From: Galeruca laticollis
Lineage: Eukaryota; Arthropoda; Insecta; Coleoptera; Chrysomelidae
Direction of reading: 5' to 3'
DNA length: 64,000 bases
Assembly: GCA_963921935.1 (NCBI GenBank)
Contig: OY998180.1
Location: forward strand, 211,474,744 to 211,538,743
The notes below the pieces were generated by a model. That model saw only the letters and a program-made list of their open reading frames with translations, had not been told where the DNA came from and ran no database searches. Within the stretch, counting starts at the first letter, position 1, and each line of letters begins with the position of its first letter. Of this stretch, positions 41,365 to 53,300 are shown one piece after another. A program made the translations under genes and the position numbers.

Positions 41365-44300
41365 TTTAAAATATTATGATAAAATAGATCAGTCCCAAAA
41401 CTTCTTGACGAGGCAAAAATAAGTGTCACAAGTACACCCTTTACAAAAGATGTGATATCAAATCACACGATGTATTGGGTCACACAAGCACTATATACTT
41501 CTAATCTTTTCAACATAAAGGTTTTAAATAATTGATGTACTTGGGTTCAACCCTGCTTAAATATTGTTAGTGTTTGTTTGAAGCTGACTTTTTTTCTTTC
41601 TTTAATATAATGAAAAATGTTGAAAATTCTAAAAAATTGACAATTGTTTCGATAACTGAATATCATCGTCAGAATGACAGAAGTTACATTTCATTTGATG
41701 CCTACTTGATGTATAGTAGTTATTTTTGGCTAGACCAAGAAGTGACCTACCTTGTGATTGACTTAATATATGTTAATAGAATAAAGAAGAAGATGTGATA
41801 TATCAAATATTGAAGCTTAGATATTATTAGCCCTATGGTGATATCGGATATCATTTTTCCAATTAAGATCAGTATAACTGTGCAATGATATAGAAAACCA
41901 GGAAAACTATATCTGCTAATCTTTACAATTAACACTTAAGAAGACAGTTTAATAGTGGATAACTCCCTAGATTTGTCTGTTCATTGACAACTTCATATTG
42001 TGGGTTTCTTAAGTGTCTTCTAATTTCCAACTCTTCAAGGAAATCCAGTTCTTGTTTCTTATCACAAATATGTAGTACTTCTAGTTCTGTGTTAGGTGTC
42101 AATGAATGGTTGGTGTCAAGTAGATGTTTTGCGTAATGGGATTTATCTGGTTGTTTTAATCTGTATGCTCGTAAGTGTTCACTGTATCGGATTTCAAAAT
42201 TTCTAAGAGTCTGGCCCAAATAGACAGCATTACATTCTGGACGTTTCAGTTTATATATACCTGATTTCTTTAATGTTGGTATTTTTGTTTTAACATTTAA
42301 CAATTTTGTACTTACGTTACTTTCTGTTTTAAAAGAAATTGTTGTATTAGTTGCTAAAGATATTATCTTTGAAATATTATTAGAAATATTTCCTGCATAT
42401 GTGATGGTTTTATAAGTTTTTGTTTCTTCAGTTTGTTTAGGAAATATTAGTAATGCCACTTTTTCCTCTTTTTTATTAATTAGCTTATTTATCATATGTA
42501 ATGAATAACCGTTGGATATTGTTATTTGTCTAATTGTATTAATCTCTCTATCAAAATTACATTTGTTCATAGTAACTGAAAATGCTCTATGTATCATTGA
42601 ATTGTATGCCGATAGTTTATGTGACATGGGGTGATTGGAACTATATGGAATTGTCACATCAGTGTGTGTTAGTTTTTGGTAAATTGCATAACCAAGTAAC
42701 TTATTAACTCTTTGAATTTTCAAATCAAGAAAATTGATTCAGTTATTTTCTTCAACTTCTAATGTAAATTTAATTTTTGGGTGTAAATTATTAATGTGGT
42801 TGAAAAATATATCTAATTGTCGTTCACTACCTATAAAACAAGCTAATATGTCATCTACATATCTAGACCAAAATTAAACATTTTTTAAAATATTACTTTC
42901 AAAGATTTTTCTTTCTAAACTGTCCATAAAAATGTTTGCCAAAATAGGTGATATATGGCTTCCTATTGGTAAACCTTCATTTTGAATATAAATGTTATTG
43001 TCTTAAGTGAAATAATTCTGATTAATACATACATCAAATAAATTAAGTATATCTGATATTATTATCTTTTAAGTGATTAAGAAAAAAAGTTCCATGATAC
43101 ATAAGAATCCTCATTGTCCACAATTATATGGAACCGTTAAATTTCATAAAATAACGAAACCAATTAGACCAGTAGTTTCTTATGTTAATACTCCTAATAA
43201 TATATTGGCACAGAAGCTTAACAATATACTTAAGAGTTACGGATATGAATCTAAATGATCAATTAGAAATTCAATAGAACTAATCAAAAAATTGAAAGCA
43301 TTCAAATTAGAAGATAACGCTACGCTTATTTCATTCGACGTTACTAATATGTTTACTAAAATTCCTCCTAAAGAATGTCTAATACTTGTAAGAAAATTAC
43401 TACAAGATAAATATATTAATCCAGGAATAATATCAGATATACTTAATTTATTTGATGTATGTGTTAATCAGAATTATTTCACTTTTGACAATAACATATT
43501 ATATTCAAAATGAAAATTTACCAATGGGAAGCCCTATATCACCTATTTTGGCAAACATTTTTATGGGAAGAAAGATCTTTGAAAGTAATATTTCAAAAAA
43601 TGTTTTATTTTGGTATAGATATGTAGATGACATATTAGCTTGTTATATAGGTAGTGAAGGACAAATATATATTTTTTCAACCACATTAATAATTTACACC
43701 CAAAAATTAAATTTACATTAAAAGTTGAAGAAAATAACTCAATCAATTTTCTTGATTTGAAAATTCAAAGAGTTAATAATGTACTTGATTATGCAATTAA
43801 CCGAAAACCAACACAGACTGATGTGACAATTCCATTCAATTCCAATCACCCTATGTCACGCAGACTAGCGGCATATAATTCAATGATACATAGAGCTTTT
43901 TCAGTTCCTATGAACAAATGTAATTTTGATAGAGAGATTAATACAATTAGACAAATAGCAACATCCAACGGTTATCCATTTCATATGATAAATAAGCTAA
44001 TTAATAAAAAAGAGAAAAAAGTGGCATTACAACTAATATTTCCTAAACAAACTGATGAAATAAAAACTTATAACACCATCACATATGCAGGAAATATATA
44101 ATATTTCAAAGATAATATCTTTATCAACAAATACAACAATTTCTTTTAAAACAGAAAGTAACGTAAGTACAAAATTTTAAATGTTAAAACAAAAATACCA
44201 ACATTAAAGAAATCAGTTATATATAAACTCAAATGTCAAGAATGTAATGCTGTCTATTTGGGTCAGACTCTTAGAAATTTTGAAATCCGATACAGTGAAC

Positions 44301-47300
44301 ACTTACGAGCATACAGATTAAAACAACCAGATAAATCCCATTACGCAAAACATCTACTTGACACCAAACATTCATTGACATCTAACACAGAACTAGAAGT
44401 ACTACATATTTGTAATAAGAAACAAGAACTGGATTTCCTTGAAGAGTTGGAAAATAGAAAACACTTAAGAAACCCTCAATATGAAGTCGTCAATGAACAG
44501 ATAAATCTAGGGAGTTCTCCACTATTATACTGTCTTCTTAAGTGATAATTGTAAAAATCAGCAGATATAGTTTTCCTGGTTTTCTATATCATTGCACAGT
44601 TATACTGATCTTAATTGGAAAAATGATATCCAGGATATCACCATAGGGCTACTAATATCTAAGCTTCAATATTTGTAATATCACATCTTCTTCTTTTTCT
44701 ATTAACATATATTAAGTCAATCACAAGGTGATCACTTCTTGGTCTAGCCAAAAATAACTAATAAACATCAGGTGGGCATCAAATGAAATGAACTTCTATC
44801 ATTCTGACGATGATATTCAGTTATCGAAACAATTGTCAATTTTCTAGAATTTTCAACATTTTTCGTTATATTGTGGAATTAGCTAGAAACATTGAGTTTC
44901 ATTTAAAACACTAATATGAGTAGATTCCACGAAGTAAGGGTCGAGACATTTAATTTCATTAAAATTACTGTATATGAAGGGTACAGGAATAAAAGGGGCT
45001 CATCGACATTTATGGAATTTTTAACCGGATACTCCCATTATACAGCAAATTTAATGGCCAATAATATGGATCAATCCAAAGCTAGATAAACAGATCTCAT
45101 TGCCCAATATTTCCATTTAAATTAAAACTAAACACGTATAAAAGGGGCTGATTGCAACTAAAACTAGCTTAAATGGGGCACAATGCGTGACAAACTATAC
45201 TAAAAGGTTCACATTGCGCGCGGACAAAGAAAGAACGGCTAGTAATTCTTACGCGTTCATTGGAATACGATAAGTTTTGTGTGGAAATACTAGCTTCTGT
45301 GAGTTAATTTATACGGAAATTGCGCTATAATTTTGAAAATGGACGAAGACACTAGTGACCTAAACGAGAAAGTGTTTATCGACAAAAAAACCAAAAAGAG
45401 AGTCACACGGCCGCTTTGCAGAGGTTGCGAAGAAAATAAAGTTATCGAGTCATGAACCGGGACCGCCATATCATTGTAAGATGCAGTGTTGCCAAACAAT
45501 CAGAGAGGCCAGGAACAAAATATTGCAAAGTTCTAACCTGCTAGAATCTCATGACGCTCAAAACTGCCAGTTATAAGGGTTTCGAAAAATGAAAATGTAC
45601 GTCATTATGATGCTGTATACAAGTACAGAGTGTTTACTATGGTGGACGCAACTGTAAAAGAAGTCCCGGTATCATGTCCATTCACGGGGTATCCAAGAAG
45701 AAGGTTCAATACCTACTCTCCAGCCTCAAGAAAACAGGACTTGCTCCCACGGATATAAGAGGGAAGCACGGAAGGCACTTAAAGCTAGATGACGCAATTA
45801 AAAGTAGGATTCGAGAACACAGCAATTCTTTTAAACGTATGTACCGATGCCTACAATTTTATTTTAAAATTATCCATAACACCATAACAGTCTGAACTGT
45901 CTGGCGTATGGAAGGAAGAGTCTTGTTTGTGGGGAGGGGGGAGTAGTGTACTACAGGGAGAACAAACATTAATGGAGAGCTAGTCCTTTCATCTGATCCG
46001 CGGCAGTTTATTGCCAACTATATTTTCTTTAGTCTTATCGAACCATAACTAAAAAAAGGTTTTCACTTGAACTTCTTTCAGATTAGATCCTATCCCTTCG
46101 ATCCGCCCTTGCGTTTACCAAACTGTAACTGCTATTTTATTAACTGAGCCAATATTGGGAAAAGGCTCTCCTCCTTCCCTCATATGTCTGTCTCTGAATG
46201 TATACTCCGACAATTATTAGGCTGTTTTCTTTTTCAGGACGTTCTAGCCCTTACAACCTTCACAACTCAACAAAATTTTGAGTATAGCTAGAGAGCTAGG
46301 AGTCCCGAGTCAACTGACCGCATTCCGTCCTGATCGGTGAATACGGCCATTTGAAAATTGACACTATGAAAAAAGAACTACTGTATAATATAGAATGTCT
46401 TTTCGTAGTTTGACATTTACATGCCATATGTTATTGGTTTTTTTCGCTGTGGTGGTTTTTGTGGAGGTGTATTTGCATCGCTCGGCAACTGCCCTGTGAT
46501 CTAACAGTCATTTTCATACAAATTACCAGTATACTCATTGCTATCCAGAACGCCTAAATATTTTTTGGCAACTGCCCATTATGTATAAATCCATATCACC
46601 ATAGGTACTTTGAAAATAACTTCTAGAAAAAAGTAAATAACTATTCTAATAATCACTTACTTTGTGGTATTGAAGTTTAAATCCTTTAGCTGTTACGAAT
46701 GAGTTAGTTCTAAATTCGATGAACACACTATTGTAAGATGATTTTATTGTTGTATTTGGAGTCTCATTTCCGCATAAAACAATTAGCACTGGATATGCAG
46801 GAGAAGGACCATCATGAACCTTGAAAATAAATGTATTTGATTCGGGAAGCATTATGATTCAAAAAAATATAAATATCATTTATATAAATTGTGCGGTGAT
46901 TTTAATGATAAAAAAATAATGCAGAGCTGTAATATCACAATAACACTTACTTTGAGATGATTATTTGTGCAACTGTCTGTTTTATACAAATCAACATCAT
47001 CAAACTGTATTTCTATTGTATGCCCATCTTCTACGTCAATTGAATATTCGCATGCGTCATTTCTGTTATAATTCTTCGGGTAATTTGGAGAGTAAATATA
47101 ACCATCAGAAGCAGTGTATCTTCCACCACATTCTTAAAATATAAATAGATTAGGAAAAAGTATTTGAAAAAAATGTCACGGCTCTGACACTAGAAGAATA
47201 TTTTTGTCTACAAGTGTAAAGGTTGTAAGTTGTCTCATCTGAATAAATAGGTAGTTCAAAATGGATTTATCTTTATACCAATTTAGATGTTAATGATAGA

Positions 47301-50300
47301 TAACATAAAACGAAATTGTTCATGGACTAAAAGAGCAAAATGAAGTAGCTCAATCCTTATTGTTGCAGAAACGACAATTTAAGTAATAAAGAATTTATCT
47401 AAAACATGAGATGAGTTGTAGGCAAAAGTTAAATTGCACCATATAAAATATAGCAGCGCAAGTAAAAACTAATGTAAAGAAATTATGTATTGATAGAAAA
47501 ACGGAAACTATCTATATAAGCAAAAAAATACGTACTGGTTGGTACACTTTTGTATGTCGCTGTAAAACCTTTTCCAACATAACTGTAATCGGATTTGAAT
47601 TGTACAAACATGTAATTTCCTGTGCTAGATATTACTGATGAATTCGTATGTCGACAAATGGTACCCAATAAGTTGTATGCGTCATCCATACCATTGTAAA
47701 CCTAAATTAACATAAATTATTCGTATATTTACCTGATAAATAATTTCAATACATTAATAAACTGAACAATCTGCAACTCTGATATATCCCCAGTCCATTT
47801 CACGAACTCTTTTAAGGAGAAAACCCAAAGACAATAAGAGAATAAACGCTTTTAATGATTAAAATTAACTTTTCCAGTTTTATACACTCTGGAGGCTGTA
47901 TCTTGCTAACAAACCGAATTTTTTCCAAAAATGAAGTAAATCTGGATTTATATAATCCGTTTCATTAGCACTGGTACGCTGAAAATCAAAAGGGATTATC
48001 TGTCAGATGCCCTCAACAATACTCAATCATAAAATTAGCGTCCGTTGCACTGGCTCTGGTGAGCTAAAAATCAATAAGGTTCATCTGTGAGATGTCCTGA
48101 ACAATACACAATCATAAAATTAGTGACTTTATGCACTCAGGAGGCTGTAGTATCGTGCTAACAATCCGAAATATCTCAAAAATGTGGTACTTCAGGAACC
48201 ATAGCACCCGTTATACTGCCTCTGGTGAGCTGAATATCAATAGGGTTCATCTGTGAAATGTGCTGAGTGTCCATTCTATGGATTCAATAAACAAGAACAG
48301 CTAATGCAACATCCTTACCAAATGTATCAACAACAAGAAACTCCAATTCAAACAAACATAAATAATCACCAAAATACAGCAAGTACCTATCAAAGCATCA
48401 TCCAGATTATCCTTCATTCAGCGCAACATCTAGCGACGAAGCTGAAATGCTTAGTGATGACGACGAAAACTCATCAAAACATCCTTGGCAAGAAGCAAGA
48501 CCCAAAAACAAAAGAACTCAACTTCTAACAGGTATCAATCACTTTCCAACGAAAAACATCAAGAAAAAAATGAGTCAGTAAACGCAAATCCTGAAAATTC
48601 AGATAATCCTCCTAAAGAACTAAAACCTCATCCAATATATATTTACTCAGTCAGCAACTATAAAGCAATGCTCAAGGAGCTGACAACTGTAACTGATCAA
48701 AATACGTTCACTACTAAAGCTGTATCAATTAGCACAATAAAAATTAAACGATTAACTATTGACACTCACAGAAAGCTGATCCGTCATATTTGTGAAGGCA
48801 AAATAATACACCACACATACCAGATTAAGCAAGAAAATGCCTACAGAGTCGTAATCAGAGGGTTGCACCCCTCTGTACCGTTAGAAGATATTATGACCGA
48901 TCTAGAAAAAATAACATGTTAGAAACATAATGAATACTAGACACAGGGTTAGTAAAGAACCGCTTCCATTGTTCTTTGTTGATATTGAGCCCAGTAACAA
49001 CAATAAAGAAATATATAACATAGATAATATCCAATATTGCAAAATAAAAATTGAACCACCAAGAAAGAAAAATAATATCGTTCAATCTACAAGATGCCAG
49101 GAGCACAACCACTCTAAAACCTACTGCTTGAGATCTTTTAAATGTGTGAAATGCAGTACATGATACAAAAACATGTACTAAGAACAGAGATACTCCAGCC
49201 AAATGTGTTCTTTGTCAGGGCAAACTATAGAGGATGCACAGTTCACTAATTTCTACTAAAAACCAGAAACAAAACAAACAACCAAACCCATCATCATACT
49301 CAAAGCCATGCACAATTCAGTTTCACAAGGAACACTCATATTCAAAACCAACCTCAATCCCAAAACATTCAGACCTACGCAAAAGTATTTAATAATAATG
49401 GATTGCCCCATCAGACTACAAGCAACAATTTAGATATAACAAACAAATTGACCGACTTTTAAATTAGTTTAAAAATATGTTCAACCAGCTTATTAGCCAA
49501 AACAGCATGATACTTACTATGCTGACAACACTAGTAAATAAGTTAAGCAAATAAAATTCAATAATTTAATACGGATTGCAGCATCGAATGTGAATGGTTT
49601 AAGTAAAAATGTGCAGCAAATCATACTATTTATAGAAATAAACAAAATAGATATATTGCTAATATCTGAAAGTCACTCAATAGACAGAACGGTCGTCAAA
49701 ATCTCATATTATAATACTTATTTCTCAAATCATCCCGATGGAACTGCACATGCAGGAACAGCACTTATCATCAAATCATCACTTAAACATCATGTTCTAA
49801 AACCATATGCAACTAATAAAATACAGTGTACAAATATTGAACTCAAAACGGACAACAGACCAATAACAATTGCTTAAGTGTATAGTCCACCTCGACACAA
49901 TATAAGTCGCGAAGAATATAATGAACTATTCACTGAATTCAATACGAACTTTCTAATAGCAGGTAATTGGAATGCAAAGCATACCACATGTGGGTTTAGA
50001 CACGCCAAAAGGAAAAAACCTACTAAAAAGTATTCAACAAAATGAAATACATATTTTGTCAACAGGTGAGCCAACTTACTTAAATAAAATCCCCGACTTA
50101 CTAGACTTCGCACTAACTAAAGGCATATCCAATGTTCAAGCTCGAATCACAGTCCTATCATCATAGCTATGAGTACCAGACCAATTTGGAAAACAGCACC
50201 ACTGGGGTTATGTATATAACAAAACAGACTGGGTAAAATTCCAACAAGAAGTTAACGCAAACATTAACTTAGATTGGCGGCTAAAAACTAAACACGAAAT

Positions 50301-53300
50301 TAAAGAAGTAGTTCAGCAAATATCAACTGTGATTCAAGAAACTGCTTGGCATGCCACACGAACTAACCGCAAAACTTTAAATTCTGAACATAACATTCCT
50401 CTCCATATAATAGAACTTGTTATTGAAAAGCGTAGAGCACGGCAGACATGGCAAAATAGTAGAAACCCAATTAACAAAACACGTCTTAATAATCTTACTC
50501 GAAACCTTAGATGAGCTATTCGAGAAACGAGAAATGAATCTTTTCAGATATACTTATCAAATTTCTTCCCTGAAGATCATTCCTTGTGGAAAGCAACGAA
50601 GAAATTGAAAAAACCTATGGTAGCTGTTCCACCGATAAGAAAAACTGATGGTACTTGGTCTCGATCTAATTCTGAAAAGACCAACACATTCGTTGAATTC
50701 CTTACTACAGTACTTTCTACCCCGCATGAATTTGATATTGAAAACGATGCTATAGAAGCATCCTTAGAAGCACCATATCAATTGTCACCTCCATTAAAAA
50801 CATTATCCCCTGCAGAAGTACGCAAAGAAATAAAATACTTTAAGACACACAAAACTCCCGTATTCGACCTCATAGTTGCAGAAGTCTTGAAAAGGCTACC
50901 AAGAAAAGCAGTAGTGCTGTTAACTACAATATATAATAGTATATTGAGATTATGCCATTTTCCTGGTCAGTGTAAACACGCATACATACTAATGATTAAT
51001 AAGCCTGGAAAACCAAAAACTGGAGCAAGTTCTTACCGGCCAATAAGTCTTCCTCCCATAATGTCCAAAGTTTTTGAATGGCTAATTTTAAATGGGATTG
51101 AAGATGTAATCCGTATTGAAGACCTTATTCCTAACTAGCAATTTGGGTTTTGAAAAGAACACTCAACAATTCAGCAGTGCCACAGAATAGTAAATAAAAT
51201 TAATAAAAAACTTTTCTTCCTCGACGTTCAACAGACCTTCGATAGGATATGGCACAAAGATCTCAAAATCTCCCTGATCAACTATACCTCATTTTATAAT
51301 CCTATTTAGAAGATAGGCGCTTTCTAATAAATCATGAAGATGAACTCTCAGCTTGCCATCAAATCAAATCTGGAGTACATCAAGGTGTCCTGGGAATCTT
51401 CTTATTTTTGCTATTACTTTTCCGCCCACCATATCTAATATGCGAGAAAAATATTGGTTTGTCCCAAAAAAATTAAAATTCTGAAGAAAATTTTACGTTT
51501 TTCATCAAGAACAACACAAAAAAACCGTGTTTATAAAAAAATTCCGGTGTGGATGTCGTCGGCCACTTTTCGTTACATGTCTTGTTAACACGATACAGCC
51601 TCAGGAACGCAACAAGCCACCAATTTTATGATTGAATATTATTCAGGACCTCTCATAGATGAACCCTATTGATTTTCAGCTCACCAGAGCTAGTACAACA
51701 AGTGCTATAGTACTTTAAGTTCGACATTTTTGTCATTTTTGGAGAAATTTCAGTTTATTAGCACGATACAGCCTCCGGAGTATCGGAGTATATACAAGTG
51801 ACCTATTTTATGATTGGATATTATTCAGAGCGTCTCAAAGATGAAGTCTATTGATATTCAGCTCACTAAAGCCAGTACAACCACAGCTATGATACTTGAA
51901 GTGCCAAATTTTTGTCATTTTTGGAGAATATTCAGTTTGTTAGTACGATACAGCCTCCAGAGTGTATACAAGTGACCAATTTTATGATTGAATGTTATTC
52001 AGGACGTCTTATAGATGAACCTTATTAATTTTTAGCTCACCGGAGCTAGTACAACGGGTTCTATGGTACCTGAGTGCCACATTTTTGGCGAAATTTCGGG
52101 TTGTTAGCACGATACAGCCTCCAGAGTGTATACAAGTGACCAATTTTATAATTGGATATTTTTCAAGGTGTCTAACTGGTGTACAATATTAATTTTCAGC
52201 TGACTAGAGCGAGTACAGCGGGTACTATTAATCCCGAAATACTACATTTTTGGTTATTTTTGGAGAAATTTCGGTTTCTTAGCACGATACATCCCCGAAG
52301 TGTATACAAGTGACAATTTTATGATAGAGTATTGTTAAGGGCATCTGGCAAGATGCAAAGAAGTTAGTTTCAATCTTTAAAACCGTTTATTTACAGCTGA
52401 CATACTAATAACTCATGAGACAGACTTAGCAACTTCCGCTGATGATACAGCAATATTATCATCTGACACTGATCACCTAAGAGCTTCTAGCAAGTTACGA
52501 AACCATCTAAACTTTCTGCAGTCCTCGCTAAAAAAGTGGAAAAAACAAGTAAATGCAAATAAATCCTGCCAGATTGCTTTCAATACAAAAAGAAGTATCT
52601 GTCCTCAAATTAACATTAACAATGCTCCCATACCTATAAAGAATGAAGTCAAATACCTTCGTCACCACCTGGATCAGAAATTGACGTGGTGCACACACAT
52701 TAAAACCAAAAAAGATGAACGGTTTTAAAGATTAAAACTAACTTTCCCGCGTCTGTGGCCCTGAACAATATTTTATCATAAAATTGTTACTTGTATACAC
52801 TTCGGGGGATGTATCGTGCTAACAAACCTAAATTTCTCCAAAAATAACAAAAAATTTAGTATATCTGGATTTATAGGACCCGCTGTTCTCGCTCGTCAAC
52901 TGAAAATCAATAAGGTATATCTATGAGATACCTTGAACAATATTCAATCATAAAATTGATCAATCCTATACTCTCTGGAGGCTGTATCGTGCTAACAAAC
53001 TGAAACTTCTCCAAAAATTATAAAAATATCGTACTTAAGGTAGTGTAGCACCTGTTGTATTGGCTGGGGTGAGCTGAAAATCAATAGGGTTCATCAGTGA
53101 GATGTCCTGAATAATATTCAATCATAAAATTGGTGACTTGTTGAGCTCCGGAGGCTGTATCGTGCTAACAAACTGAAATTTCTCAAAAAATGACAAAATG
53201 TCGTACTTCAAGTACCATAGCACCCGTTGTACTGGCTCTGGTGAGCTGACAATCAATAGGGTTCATCTGTGACTGAGCGGAATTCTGAAGAGTGTCAATT

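Larger units (their letters stand above)
41600..44970. mobile_element. PLE-A, large head-to-head copy
   Basis: Left half on minus (43064 down to about 41600). It starts inside the reverse transcriptase and has a 264-codon frame (42723-41929) with NNISKIISLATNTTISF, SGIYKLKRPECNAVYLGQTL, RNFEIRYSEHLRAYRLKQPD (GIY-YIG) and the 3' tail. Right half on plus (from 43066): KKKSSMIHKNPHCPQLYGTV, RPVVSYVNTPN, TLISFDVTNMFTKIPP, a frame break, YRYVDDILACYIG (43610, catalytic YVDD), NSINFLDLKIQRVN, NAVYLGQTLRNFEIRYSEHL, stop near 44545, tail to about 44970. The halves meet near 43065. Stops and shifts in both halves; inactive. In intron 5. Confidence 0.87.

Noticed and set aside
41226..41429. Ile-Tyr repeat protein
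   Set aside because: Translation of a (TA)n microsatellite.
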